In this document: positions 53,035 to 62,466 of the stretch, one piece after another
How positions within the stretch are numbered: the stretch's first letter is position 1
Layout: the number at the start of each line of letters is the position of its first letter
Source: Streptomyces melanogenes
GTDB taxonomy: Bacteria; Actinomycetota; Actinomycetes; Streptomycetales; Streptomycetaceae
Reading direction: 5' to 3'
DNA: 64,000 nt
Assembly: GCF_014649795.1 (NCBI RefSeq)
Contig: NZ_BMTS01000004.1
Location: 124,001 to 188,000 of the forward strand
Position numbers and translations under genes: made by a program
Notes under the pieces: generated by a model
Databases searched by the model: none
Told to the model about the DNA's origin: nothing
What the model saw: only the letters and a program-made list of their open reading frames with translations

Positions 53035-56000
53035 GTGCGCGGTCCTTCCGGGGCGGACGGTGTCGGGGCAGTCGGTACGAGGAGGCGCTCGCCCAGATAG
53101 CGGGCGAGGTCGCCCACCGTCTCCAGGCTGGCGAGCAGCTCCTCGACGGGCAGGCTGCCGAGCTCGGGCAGCTCGTTCTCGATGCGGGTCTTGAGCTCCA
53201 TGACCTGGATCGAGTCGAAGCCGAGGTCCTCGGCGAGGCGGGATCGGTCCCGTACCGCCGAGGGGTCGTGCCCGCCGACCCGGCACACCAGACGGTGCGT
53301 CACCTCGGACACCCCGTGGGGGGAACCACCGTCCGGGGTCGGCGGGCACGGGTCCGCGAGGTCCGCCACCGGCGGCCGCGCGGCCGCCGCGTCCACGGGG
53401 AGGTGGGGCGCGGGCGGTTCGGGGGCGGTGGCGGAGCGCCAGGCGCGGAAGCTGTCGTCGAAGACGTACGGCGGCAGCCGGCGCGGCACGCGGTCCGCCT
53501 CCGGGTACAGGCTGTCCCAGGTGGGATCGGCCCCGGCGCTCCACAGCTGCCCGAGCAGATGGTGCAGCGGGTGGCGGGGCGCGCGCTCGCCGGGATGGGC
53601 GGCGAGGCAGCTCACCGGGTCCGCGTCGGCCGGCCGGAGCCGGGCGAGCATGGGGGTGAGCACGGCGCGCGGGCCGATCTCCACGATGTGGGTGACGCCG
53701 GACGAGAACAGCTCGGCGGCGGCGTCGGCGAACCGCACCGGCGCGGTGATCTGGCGCGCCCAGTAGTCGGCGTCCATGCGCTCCTCGCCGCCCATGACCC
53801 GCCCGTACACCGTCGAGAAGACCGGCACCGAGGGGGCGCCCGCCGTCACGTCCGCGCCCTCGTGCCGGAACGGGTCGACGGCGGGCCGCATCAGCGGGGA
53901 GTGGAAGGCGTGCGAGACGGTCAGCGGGCGGGCGTTGACACCCCGGTCGGCCAACGTTGCGCGCAGCAGGGCGAGTTCGTCGAGCCCACCGGCGACCACC
54001 GTGCTGCGCGGACCGTTGACGGCCGCGACGCAGACCCGTGCGGGATCGGTGAGCAGCGCCGCCACCTCCGCCTCGGGCAGTGGTACGGCGAGCATGCCGC
54101 CGCCGTCCGGGAGCGCCTCCATGAGCGCGCCCCGGCGGGCGACGAGACGCGCCGCGTCGGCCGCTTCGAGCACTCCGGCCGCGCACGCGGCGGCGAACTC
54201 GCCGATGCTGTGGCCGATGACGGCGGCGGGCCGGATCCCGGCGTCGGCCAGGGCGCCCGCCATCGCGTACTCGACGGCGAAGAGCGCCGGTTGGGCGAGG
54301 CCCGTGCGGTGCACGCCCGGATCGCCCGCCAGGACCGCGTCGCGCACCGAGAGGCCGAGGTGGCCCGCCAAGTGCGCGTCGATCTCGTCGAAGAGGCGGG
54401 CGTAGACGGGGGAGGAGGCGTACCAGGAGGCGGCCATGCCGGGGTGCTGGGCGCCCTGCCCGGTGAAGGCGAACGCCACCGCGGGCGCCGTGCGCCGCAC
54501 CCCGCCCTCCTCGTCGTGGGTGCGCTCGGCGGCCTCGCGCAGCCCCGCCACCACGGACGCCAGATCGCCCGCGGCGACGGCGACGCGGTGCGGCAGCCGG
54601 GACTTGACGCGGTTGCTGGTCCAGCACAGCTGGGCGAGCCGGTCCTCGGGCAGCCGGGCCAGCGCGTCGGCTTGCGCCAGCAGATTGGGGCGCAGCTGGC
54701 GCGCGGAGCGGGCGGAGACGGTGAACACGCCCGGGACCCGCTCGCCGGAGCGGTGCACCGCGCGCGGCGGGGAGGAGAGCACGGCGTGCGCGTTGGTGCC
54801 GCCCATGCCGAAGCTGCTGACGGCGGCGTGCACGGTGCCGGACGGCAGCCGAAGCGGGGACCTGAGCAGCGACAGGCGCCGGTCGGGCAGTTGGAGCCCC
54901 GGGTTCTCGTCGTCGGCGAAGCGGCTGGGCGGCACCGTGCGGTGGTGCAGCGCCAGGACCGTCTTGACGACCCCGGCGATCCCGGCGGCGCCCTCCGCGT
55001 GCCCGAAGTTGCTCTTGACCGAGCCGAGCGCGACGCTGCCGCCGCTGCGGCCGCTGGTGAGGTGGCCGAGCGCCTGGGCCTCCATCATGTCGCCGAGGAG
55101 GGTGCCGGTGCCGTGCGCCTCGATGAAGCCGATGTCGTCGGCGCCTACCTCGGCCGAGCGCCAGACCCGCTCGATGAGCTGCTGCTGGGCCCAGCGGTTG
55201 GGCGCGGTGATGCCGTTGCTGCGGCCGTCCTGGTTGACGCCGGTGCCGCGCAGCACCGCGTAGACGGGCTGGCGGTCGGCGAGCGCGTCGGCGAGCCGGC
55301 GCAGCACGAGCACGGCGACGCCCTCGGCGCGGCCGATGCCGTCGGCGGACGCGCTGAACGGCTTGCAGCGGCCGTCGGGCGCGGACAGGCCCGCCTGGGT
55401 GTAGAAGATGTTGAGGACCGGCGTCATGATCAGGTTGGTGCCCCCGGCGAGCGCGTAGTCGCAGTCGCCCGCGCGCAGCGCGCCGGAGGCGAGGTGCAGG
55501 GCCACGAGCGAGGACGAGCACGCCGTGTCCACCGCCAGGCTGGGACCCTTGAGGTCCAGGTGGTACGAGACGCGGTTGGCGCCCATGAAGTAGCCGTTGC
55601 CGGAGCCGTGCCGGGCGGTGATCCCGTCGTAGTCGGCCAGTTGGAGGTGGGCCCACTCGTTGGCCATCACCCCCACGAACACGCCCGTGTCGGTCCCGGC
55701 CAGGTCCTCGGGGGCCACCGCCGCGTCCTCGATGGCGCGCCAGGAGCACTGGAGCAGCAGCCGCTGCTGCGGGTCCATGGCGGCCGCCTCGCGCGGTGAG
55801 ATCCCGAAGAAGGCCGGGTCGAAGGCGTCCGGGTCGTCGATGAAGCCGCCGCGCACGGTGTTGGAGCGGCCGGGCGGCCGGGCCTCGCCCGGGGAGGCCG
55901 GGTCGGCGAGCACATAGCGGTCCGCCTCCCAGCGCTCCTCGGGGACGCGCCGGGTGCCGTCCCGGCCCTCCATCAGGAGGTTCCAGAACTCGCCTGCGTC

Positions 56001-56060
56001 CCGGGCCCCGGGGAAGCGGCAGTCGAGCCCGACGACCGCGACCGGTTCGGGTGCGCTCAC
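53031..56060 (-). CDS. type I PKS module: KS-AT(malonyl)-ACP
   Basis: 1009 residues. KS about 5-430 with Cys181 in DTACSSSLVALH and His in EAHGTGT and NFGHAEGAAG. AT about 530-850 with GHSIGEFAAA and the HAFHSPLM motif that indicates malonyl-CoA. ACP about 920-1000 with LGFDSIQVMEL. No KR, DH or ER, so the beta-keto group is kept. There is no loading domain; the starter must come in trans, fitting the FAAL and the ACP just upstream. GTG 56060 overlaps the ACP stop (GTGA). Product: beta-ketoacyl-S-ACP of a fatty acid extended by one malonate. Confidence 0.94.
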   Translation of the reverse strand: MSAPEPVAVVGLDCRFPGARDAGEFWNLLMEGRDGTRRVPEERWEADRYVLADPASPGEARPPGRSNTVRGGFIDDPDAFDPAFFGISPREAAAMDPQQRLLLQCSWRAIEDAAVAPEDLAGTDTGVFVGVMANEWAHLQLADYDGITARHGSGNGYFMGANRVSYHLDLKGPSLAVDTACSSSLVALHLASGALRAGDCDYALAGGTNLIMTPVLNIFYTQAGLSAPDGRCKPFSASADGIGRAEGVAVLVLRRLADALADRQPVYAVLRGTGVNQDGRSNGITAPNRWAQQQLIERVWRSAEVGADDIGFIEAHGTGTLLGDMMEAQALGHLTSGRSGGSVALGSVKSNFGHAEGAAGIAGVVKTVLALHHRTVPPSRFADDENPGLQLPDRRLSLLRSPLRLPSGTVHAAVSSFGMGGTNAHAVLSSPPRAVHRSGERVPGVFTVSARSARQLRPNLLAQADALARLPEDRLAQLCWTSNRVKSRLPHRVAVAAGDLASVVAGLREAAERTHDEEGGVRRTAPAVAFAFTGQGAQHPGMAASWYASSPVYARLFDEIDAHLAGHLGLSVRDAVLAGDPGVHRTGLAQPALFAVEYAMAGALADAGIRPAAVIGHSIGEFAAACAAGVLEAADAARLVARRGALMEALPDGGGMLAVPLPEAEVAALLTDPARVCVAAVNGPRSTVVAGGLDELALLRATLADRGVNARPLTVSHAFHSPLMRPAVDPFRHEGADVTAGAPSVPVFSTVYGRVMGGEERMDADYWARQITAPVRFADAAAELFSSGVTHIVEIGPRAVLTPMLARLRPADADPVSCLAAHPGERAPRHPLHHLLGQLWSAGADPTWDSLYPEADRVPRRLPPYVFDDSFRAWRSATAPEPPAPHLPVDAAAARPPVADLADPCPPTPDGGSPHGVSEVTHRLVCRVGGHDPSAVRDRSRLAEDLGFDSIQVMELKTRIENELPELGSLPVEELLASLETVGDLARYLGERLLVPTAPTPSAPEGPRT

Positions 56061-56371
56061 GAGGCGGCCCCGGCGTCCCCCACGGCGAGCAGCTCGGCCA
56101 GGTGCCCGGCGATCGCGCGTACCGTCGGGAAGTCGTACGCGAGGGTCGGCGGAACGGCCAGCAGGTGGCGCTCCTCTATCTCGCCGCAGATGCCGATGGC
56201 GGCCACCGAGTCGATGCCGTAGTCGGCGAGCGGGGTGGTCGGGTCGATCTCCCGGGCGGGCCGGTGCAGATGGAAGGCCACCCGGTCGATGAGCCACTTC
56301 TCCAGGTCCGCGGGGGCGAGGACCGGGGTCTGCGGGCGGATCGCGGTGCGGGTGTCGGGGGCGATGGACAT
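56057..56371 (-). CDS. acyl carrier protein (FAAL partner)
   Basis: 104 residues; pantetheine Ser in LADYGIDSVAAIGICGEI. Length and PP-binding layout (TPLADYGIDS, PPTLAYDFPTVRAIAGHLA) are those of discrete ACPs that receive fatty acyl groups from FAALs. It lies between the FAAL gene (42 bases upstream) and the PKS (4-bp overlap), so it most likely carries the starter to the KS. Confidence 0.9.
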   Translation of the reverse strand: MSIAPDTRTAIRPQTPVLAPADLEKWLIDRVAFHLHRPAREIDPTTPLADYGIDSVAAIGICGEIEERHLLAVPPTLAYDFPTVRAIAGHLAELLAVGDAGAAS

Positions 56372-56413
56372 GAGGTACCTCTTCCTTGGGGGCGCTCGGT
56401 GGACCGGGCGGGC

Positions 56414-58210
56414 TCAGCGGCCGGGGGCGGCCAGCGGAGCCGAGTGCTCGGGGGTCTCGGCCGGGCGGGCGACGAGCTCCGCGACCGGCCGCTCCAGGCG
56501 CTGGTGGAGTACGGACAGGGCGCCGTCGAGGAACAGCCGGCGCATCAGGGTGCGCTGCGTCTTGCCGCTGGTGGTCTTGCGGACCGCGCCGGGGCGCACC
56601 AGGACCACACTGGCGGCGGGGAGCTGGAAGCGGCGGCTGAGCACGGTCTGGACGGAGGCGGCGAGGGCGGGCAGGTCGTGCTCGCCCTGCTGGTTGGGGC
56701 GGACCTCCTGCACCACCACGACGTGCGAGCGGTCGCCCTCCTCGTCCCCGACGGTGAACACCGCCCCGCCGCCGCGCCGCAGGGCGGGCCCCGAGTCCTG
56801 CACGGCCTGCTCGATGTCCTGCGGGTAGAGGTTGCGGCCGTGGTGGATGAGCATCTCCTTGATGCGGCCGGTGACGAACAGCTCCCCGCCGACCAGTCCG
56901 CCGAGGTCGCCGGTGCGCAGATAGCCGGTGCGGCCGTCGGCGGTCTCGGCGCGGAAGGTCTCGTCGGTGGCCTCGGGGCGGTTCCAGTAGCCGCGCGCCA
57001 CGGACGGGCCGCGCAGCCAGATCTCGCCGACCTGGCCGTCCGCCAGCGCCTGGCGCGTCATGGGGTCGACGATGAGCACCTCGCTCCCGGCCGGCGCGCC
57101 GCAGCCCACCAGGGTCCTGGAGACGCGGTCGGGGCGGGCGGGTCGCAGCTCGTGCTGCTCCAGGAGGTGTGCGTCGACGGCGAGTTCGACGTGCGGGGCG
57201 GTGGTGTCCCCGGCGGAGGCCAGCAGGGTGTTCTCGGCCAGCCCGTAGCAGGGGAACAGCGCCTCGGGGCGCAGCCCCTGGGCGGCGAAGCGCGCGGTGA
57301 AGGTGCGGATGGTGGCGGCGCGCACCGGCTCGGCGCCGTTGAGCGCCACCCGCAGGCTGGACAGGTCGAGCCCCTCGGCCTGCTCGTCGGTGGTGCGGCG
57401 GGCGCACAGCTCGTACCCGAAGTCGGGCGAGGCGGTGCCCTCGACGCGGTAGTCGTGGATCATCCGCAGCCAGCGGTGCGGCTGCTTGATGAAGGAGATC
57501 GGCGACATCTGGACGCTCGTGCCGCCCATCCACAGCGGGTGCAGCGTCATCCCGATGAGGCCCATGTCGTGGTAGAGCGGCAGCCAGCTGCCGGTGACGA
57601 CGCCGGGCGTGGTGAGCATGGCGTGGTGGATGGCCTCCTGGTTCGCGGCCAGGTTGGCGTGCGTGACCATGACGCCCTTGGGCTGGCTGGTGGAGCCCGA
57701 GCTGTATTGGAGGAAGGCGATGTCGTCGGCGCGGACCTGCGGCGGGAACCACAGTGCGGTGTCCTCGCCGTCGTCCTCGGGCGCCAGGCACACCACGTCC
57801 TGCTCCCCGGAGGCCGCCAGCCAGGCGGCGAGCCCCTGGCGGTGCTCGGGCAGGGTGAGGACCGCGCCCACCGAGGCGTCCCTCAGGATGCCGCTGACCC
57901 GGGCCAGCCGCTCGCCCGGCTCGTCCGGCAGCGGCGCCGGGATGGCGGTGCGCCCGGCGTAGAAGCAGCCGAGGAACGCGGTGACGAAGTCCAGCGTGGG
58001 CGGGTAGAGCAGCAGCACCGGGCGGGACGGGTCGCCCAGCGACTCCTGGCGCAGCCGGGTGGCGATCAGCCGGGCGCGGCGGTCCAGTTCGGCGTAGGTG
58101 AGCTCCTCGGGCCGCATGGTCCGGCCGTCCTCGTGCAGGTACACGAACGCGAGCCGGTCGGGGTGCTGCTCGGCTCCGGCGCGTACGGCCTCGGTCAACG
58201 TCTGGTGCAT
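56414..58210 (-). CDS. fatty-acyl-AMP ligase (FAAL)
   Basis: 598 residues. FLQYSSGSTSQPKGVMVTHA is the phosphate loop typical of FAALs, then WLPLYHDMGLIGMTLHPLWM, YELCARRTTDEQAEGLDLSS, PCYGLAENTLL and RTGDLGGLVGGELFVTGRIK. The LYHDMGL and LAENTL blocks distinguish FAALs from CoA ligases, and the C-terminal KTTSGKTQR holds the catalytic Lys. It activates a free fatty acid and loads it on the adjacent ACP. First gene of the operon. Confidence 0.93.
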   Translation of the reverse strand: MHQTLTEAVRAGAEQHPDRLAFVYLHEDGRTMRPEELTYAELDRRARLIATRLRQESLGDPSRPVLLLYPPTLDFVTAFLGCFYAGRTAIPAPLPDEPGERLARVSGILRDASVGAVLTLPEHRQGLAAWLAASGEQDVVCLAPEDDGEDTALWFPPQVRADDIAFLQYSSGSTSQPKGVMVTHANLAANQEAIHHAMLTTPGVVTGSWLPLYHDMGLIGMTLHPLWMGGTSVQMSPISFIKQPHRWLRMIHDYRVEGTASPDFGYELCARRTTDEQAEGLDLSSLRVALNGAEPVRAATIRTFTARFAAQGLRPEALFPCYGLAENTLLASAGDTTAPHVELAVDAHLLEQHELRPARPDRVSRTLVGCGAPAGSEVLIVDPMTRQALADGQVGEIWLRGPSVARGYWNRPEATDETFRAETADGRTGYLRTGDLGGLVGGELFVTGRIKEMLIHHGRNLYPQDIEQAVQDSGPALRRGGGAVFTVGDEEGDRSHVVVVQEVRPNQQGEHDLPALAASVQTVLSRRFQLPAASVVLVRPGAVRKTTSGKTQRTLMRRLFLDGALSVLHQRLERPVAELVARPAETPEHSAPLAAPGR

Positions 58211-58579
58211 CTCTTCCCCTGTCGGTCAATCCGGGTCGGTCTGTCCGGGCTGGCGCGGCACCAAGTGCCATCTGTCGACCCATCGTTGGTGGGAAGCGAA
58301 AAGGACGTGTAAAGGCAGCCTTGAGGTGCACGTCGCAGCTTCAGAGGTTCCCGCAGGGTGCGCGGGAGAGGGGGAGCGCGAGGGGTGTTCACACGGGTAG
58401 GGAGGCGAAGTTGGCACCCAGTGCCGCAAGCTCACCTCACTCTCCCGTCACCCGGATGTGAGTCACCACTGTTTCGATACGCCATTGACTCGATTGGCGG
58501 GCGGGTCTAGCGTCGTCAACCGCACAGCCGCAGACGGCAGTTCACGCAACACCCTCTTCCTTCCGAGGAGCGGCATCCC
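58211..58579. promoter_or_regulatory. divergent promoter region of the FAAL operon and MFS gene
   Basis: 369 bp. TTGACT (58485-58490) and TAGCGT (58508-58513) with a 17-base spacer make a good promoter for the MFS gene. The FAAL operon promoter is not assigned. The AT-richer part around 58250-58330 is the likely site for regulators such as the SARP. Confidence 0.6.
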
Positions 58580-60175
58580 GTGACCACTCAGCTCGAACCC
58601 CGCACGACCGAGCAGGACCAGGCCGCCGCCCACCGCTGGTGGGTACTGGGCGTGCTCGTGGTCAGCCTCCTGCTCGTGGTCCTCGACACCTCGATCCTCA
58701 ACGTCGCGCTCAAGACGCTCGCCGAGCCCGCACCACAGGGCCTGGGCGCCTCCTCCAGCGCACTGCAGTGGTCGGTGGACTCGTACACGCTCGTCTTCGC
58801 GGCCCTCCTGTTCAGCACCGGAGTGCTGGCCGACCGCTGGGGCCGCAAACGCACCCTGGTGACCGGGCTCGTCGTCTTCGGCGGCTGCTCGCTCTGGTCC
58901 GCCTACGCGGGCAGCGCGGGCGAACTCATCGCCGCCCGCGCCGGACTCGGCGTCGGCGGCGCGCTGGTGATGCCCGCGACCCTGGCGATCATCATGAACG
59001 TCTTCCCGCCCGCCGAACACGCCAAGGCAGTCGGCATCTGGGCCGGGGCGGCCGGTCTGGCGGTCGCCGTCGGGCCCATCACCGGCGGCGCGCTCCTGGA
59101 GCACTTCTGGTGGGGCTCGGTCTTCCTCATCAACATCCCGATCGTCGTGATCGGCACCGTCGCCGCGCTGATCATCGTGCCGGAGTCCCGGGACCCCGGG
59201 CGCGGCGGCTTCGACCCGGTGGGCGTCGCCCTGTCCGTGGCGGGTCTCACCCTCCTCGTGTACGGGGTGATCCAGGGCGGCGAGTCGGACGACTGGGCGG
59301 CGGGGCGGGTGTGGGGGACGATGCTCGGCGGGCTCGTCGTGCTGGCGGCCTTCGTCGGCTGGGAGCGGCGGGCCGAGCGCCCGGCCCTCGACATCGCGCT
59401 GTTCCGCGTCCCGCGCTTCTCGGCCGCCGTGACCGTGATCGGCCTGGTGTTCTTCGCGCTGCTCGGCGCCACCTTCTTCCTCGTCTTCTATCTGCAGAGC
59501 GTGCGCGGCTGGACGCCCCTGCAGGCCGGGTACTGCCTGCTGCCGCTGGCCGTGGCCCAGTTGGCGTTCTCACCGCCCGCCACGCTCGCGGCCAAACGCA
59601 TCGGGGTGCGCCCGGTGTGCACCACCGGGATGCTGCTGACCACGCTGGCGTTCGTCACCGTCGCCACCGTCGACGAGCACACCTCGCTGTGGCTGCTCGA
59701 ATCCGTCTTCTTCGTCCTGGGCGTGGGCATCGCCTGCGTGATGCCGCCCGCCACCGCCGCCGTCATGTCGGCCCTGCCCCGCCAGCGCGCGGGCACCGGC
59801 TCGGCCGTCAACACCACCTTCCGCCAGGTGGGCGGGGCGCTCGGCGTCGCCGTCCTCGGCTCGGTGCTCTCCACCGCCTACCGCTCGCGGATGTCGGACC
59901 ACCTGGGAGCCGTGCCGGACCAACTGCGCGACAAGGCCGGGGAGTCCGTGCAGAGCAGCCTCGCCGCGGCCGACGCGCTCGGCCCGCGCGGCACCTCCCT
60001 CGCGGGCCACGCCGTCGACTCGTTCGTCTCCGCGATGCACGTCACCGCACTGGTCGCCGCCGGGGTCACCTTCGTCGGCACCCTCGTCAGCCTGCTCCTG
60101 CTGCCCGCCCGTACGCCCGACGACGGAGCCGGCGCGCCCGAGGCGGCCAGGGTCCACCACTCCTCGGAGGTCTGA
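58580..60175 (+). CDS. MFS exporter (DHA2/EmrB-QacA, 14-TM type)
   Basis: 531 residues with about 14 hydrophobic segments: WVLGVLVVSLLLVVLDTSIL, ALLFSTGVLADRWGRKRTLV (motif A, DRWGRKR), LGVGGALVMPATLAIIMNVF (motif C region). It exports the cluster product or confers self-resistance. GTG 58580 follows CCGAGGAG. It is followed after 2 bases by its TetR gene. Confidence 0.9.
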   Translation: MTTQLEPRTTEQDQAAAHRWWVLGVLVVSLLLVVLDTSILNVALKTLAEPAPQGLGASSSALQWSVDSYTLVFAALLFSTGVLADRWGRKRTLVTGLVVFGGCSLWSAYAGSAGELIAARAGLGVGGALVMPATLAIIMNVFPPAEHAKAVGIWAGAAGLAVAVGPITGGALLEHFWWGSVFLINIPIVVIGTVAALIIVPESRDPGRGGFDPVGVALSVAGLTLLVYGVIQGGESDDWAAGRVWGTMLGGLVVLAAFVGWERRAERPALDIALFRVPRFSAAVTVIGLVFFALLGATFFLVFYLQSVRGWTPLQAGYCLLPLAVAQLAFSPPATLAAKRIGVRPVCTTGMLLTTLAFVTVATVDEHTSLWLLESVFFVLGVGIACVMPPATAAVMSALPRQRAGTGSAVNTTFRQVGGALGVAVLGSVLSTAYRSRMSDHLGAVPDQLRDKAGESVQSSLAAADALGPRGTSLAGHAVDSFVSAMHVTALVAAGVTFVGTLVSLLLLPARTPDDGAGAPEAARVHHSSEV

Positions 60176-60177
60176 GC

Positions 60178-60867
60178 ATGCCACCACCCGTTCCACCGGA
60201 GGCCGAGGGCGCCGCGCCCGCCGGCCTCCGGCCCGTCCCCGCGACCGGGGACGGGCCCGCCCCCGCGCAGCGCACCGCCCGCGGCGGGCGCCAGCGCGAC
60301 CCCGCGGCCGACCGGGCGATCCTGGAGAGCACCCTGGGCCTGCTCGGCGAGGGGTGCAGCTTCAGCGCGCTGTCGATGGACCTGGTGGCTCAGCGGGCCG
60401 GGGTCGCCCGCGCCACCATCTACCGCCGCTGGCGCAACAAGGAAGAGCTGGTGCTCGCGGCCCTGAGCAGCCTCGACGTGCCCGTCACCCCCTCGGACGG
60501 ACTGCCCCTGCGGGAGCGCCTGGTGGACCTGGTCGACCAGATCCGCCACCGCGGCCAGGACACCAACCTGCACCGCCTGCTGGCCGGCCTCCTCGGCGAG
60601 GCGGTGCACCGGCCGCAACTGGTGGAGGCGTACGAGAACACCGCGGTCGCCGCACGGAGGGACGCCATGCGGCAGGTGCTGCGCGACGGGCTGGACAGCG
60701 GAGAGCTGCGCCCCGGCCTCGACGTCGACCAGGCCATCGAGCTGCTGACGGGCCCGATGCTCGCGCGGCTGATCCTGCGTCAGCAGCCGGTGGAGTCCGC
60801 CGCGTTCGCCGAGGCGATCGTGGACACCTTCCTCGACGGCACCCGGAGCAACCCCGCACCCCGGTAG
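60178..60867 (+). CDS. TetR family repressor (MFS-linked)
   Basis: 229 residues; helix-turn-helix MDLVAQRAGVARATIYRRWR then NKEELVLAALSSL, preceded by a ~40-residue Pro-rich tail. The C-terminal part (ELLTGPMLARLILRQQPVES) is the TetR_C_16 or TetR_C_11 type. Co-transcribed with the MFS gene, it probably represses it in the absence of product. Confidence 0.88.
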   Translation: MPPPVPPEAEGAAPAGLRPVPATGDGPAPAQRTARGGRQRDPAADRAILESTLGLLGEGCSFSALSMDLVAQRAGVARATIYRRWRNKEELVLAALSSLDVPVTPSDGLPLRERLVDLVDQIRHRGQDTNLHRLLAGLLGEAVHRPQLVEAYENTAVAARRDAMRQVLRDGLDSGELRPGLDVDQAIELLTGPMLARLILRQQPVESAAFAEAIVDTFLDGTRSNPAPR

Positions 60868-60989
60868 CCGGGCCGCGCCCACCGGACCGGGAACCGGGAA
60901 CCCGGGCGCACGCACTGGTCGGCCGCAGCGCCATCCGCCCGTCCGCGCGGACGGGTACCGAACCGCCTCCCCATGCAGGAGCCGCAACC

Positions 60990-62207
60990 ATGAAGTTCCT
61001 CTTCGACGACCCCGCCTTCGACTACCAGGCCTTACGAGCCGCCGGCTACGCCGACTTCGGCGGAGCCCAGCTCGGCGAGGTCATCGCCGTCGCCTCGCGC
61101 ATCCCCGGCGGCGACACCGACGCCTGGCGGCGCGAGTGGACCGCGCTGGCCGAACGCGTCCACGGCCTCGCCACCGCCGCGCTCGCCCAGCACCGCACCC
61201 TCGACGCCCGCGCGGCCCTGCTGCGCGCCCACACGTACTACCGCACCGCCGAGTTCTTCCTGCGCGACGACCCGCTGCACGACCCCGAGGCGGTACGGCT
61301 GATGCGGCTCTCCAAGGAGACCTTCGCCGAGGCGGCCGGGCTCATGGAGCGCCCCCCGGAGTTCGTCCGCATCCCGTACGGGGACGGCTCGCTGCCCGGG
61401 TACTTCTACCGCGCCGACGACTCCGACGGGCCGCGCCCGACCCTCATCCACCACGGCGGCATCGACTCGACGCTCGAAGAGGGCTACTTCTTCATCGCGG
61501 CCGCCGCCCAGGCGCGCGGCTACCACGTCCTCTGCTTCGAAGGGCCCGGGCAGGGCTCGGTGCTGCGCGAGCAGGGACTCACCTTCCGGCCGGACTGGGA
61601 GGAGGTGGTCACGCCCGTGGTCGACTTCGCGCTGGCCCAGCCGGGGGTGGACCCCGAGCGCGTCACCCTGGTCGGGACCAGCCTCGGGGGGCTGCTCGCC
61701 GTCCGGGCCGCCGCGTTCGAGCACCGGCTCGCCGGATGCGTCGCCCATGACGCCGTCTGGCAGCTCGGGGACGTCGTCTGGCTGCCGCCGTTCGTCCACG
61801 AGTGGGTGGAGCAGGGCTGCGACGACTTCGCCAACCCCGTGATGTACGGGATCGCCGTGCAGCAGACCTTCACGCGCTGGCTGCTGCGGCAGGCGATGTG
61901 GACGTTCGGGGCGCAGAGCCCCTCCGAACTGCTGCGCCGGATGCCCGCGTTCGGCCTCGCGGACGTGGTCGGGCAGGTGCGCTGTCCGGTCCTGGTGCTC
62001 GACGCCGAGGAGGACATGTTCTTCGCCGGTCTGGAACACGCGAAGAAGGTGTACACGGGCCTGGGCGGCCCCAAGACCCTGCACGTGTTCACCGCGGACG
62101 AGGGCGGGGGAGCCCACTGCCACTCCGGGTCCATGACCCTCTTCCACGACCGGGTCTTCTCCTGGCTCGCCGAGACCCCGGCGTCCGAACCCGCGCCGTC
62201 CGTCTGA
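60990..62207 (+). CDS. alpha/beta hydrolase related to FrsA/DHPON hydrolases (paralogue 2)
   Basis: 405 residues. Core and cap line up without gaps with the protein at 43839-45035 through Ser231 (LVGTSLGGLLAVR) and share the sequences EGPGQ, FRPDWE and VVTPVVD. Acid in LVLDAEEDMFF and His in GGAHCHSG. ATG 60990 follows GCAGGAGCC. Its position next to a TetR repeats the arrangement of the first paralogue at the other end of the cluster. Resistance or product hydrolysis is inferred. Confidence 0.83.
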   Translation: MKFLFDDPAFDYQALRAAGYADFGGAQLGEVIAVASRIPGGDTDAWRREWTALAERVHGLATAALAQHRTLDARAALLRAHTYYRTAEFFLRDDPLHDPEAVRLMRLSKETFAEAAGLMERPPEFVRIPYGDGSLPGYFYRADDSDGPRPTLIHHGGIDSTLEEGYFFIAAAAQARGYHVLCFEGPGQGSVLREQGLTFRPDWEEVVTPVVDFALAQPGVDPERVTLVGTSLGGLLAVRAAAFEHRLAGCVAHDAVWQLGDVVWLPPFVHEWVEQGCDDFANPVMYGIAVQQTFTRWLLRQAMWTFGAQSPSELLRRMPAFGLADVVGQVRCPVLVLDAEEDMFFAGLEHAKKVYTGLGGPKTLHVFTADEGGGAHCHSGSMTLFHDRVFSWLAETPASEPAPSV

Positions 62208-62224
62208 CCGTTCGCACAGGCACG

Positions 62225-62268
62225 CCCGAGGCGGGCGGCCCCGGTGTCCCCGGGCCGCCCGCCTCGGG
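62225..62268 (+). terminator. terminator after the second hydrolase gene
   Basis: CCCGAGGCGGGCGGCCCCGG pairs nearly perfectly with CCCGGGCCGCCCGCCTCGGG (one mismatch) around TGTC. 18 bases after the stop codon. Confidence 0.85.
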
Positions 62269-62466
62269 TGCTGTGTATACGGCCCCCGGAATTAATAATC
62301 GAATTCCCGCTGATTGGTGGCCGAAATGGCTCCTGGGTGCTGCGCTCCGGGTGTTAGCGCCCTTTTAATGGTTACGTAACGACTGCTCGACTACGATGTT
62401 TATCGGCAATCGCGTGCAGCTTGGGCGCGAGGGCCTGGGGTGAACGGGGAGATCCGAACTAGTTGA
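62269..62466. promoter_or_regulatory. AT-rich promoter region of the SARP gene
   Basis: 198 bp that are much less GC-rich than the surroundings (AATTAATAATCGAATTCCCG, TTTTAATGGTTACGTAACG). The start of the SARP gene follows directly. Confidence 0.6.

Noticed and set aside
53022..55799. A 925-residue plus-strand frame opposite the PKS
   Set aside because: Antisense to KS-AT-ACP with no domain; frame openness is due to codon bias.
56060..58331. An extended reading of the PKS upstream to 58331
   Set aside because: The upstream part is out of phase with the FAAL and ACP genes; the KS starts at GTG 56060 with a GTGA overlap.
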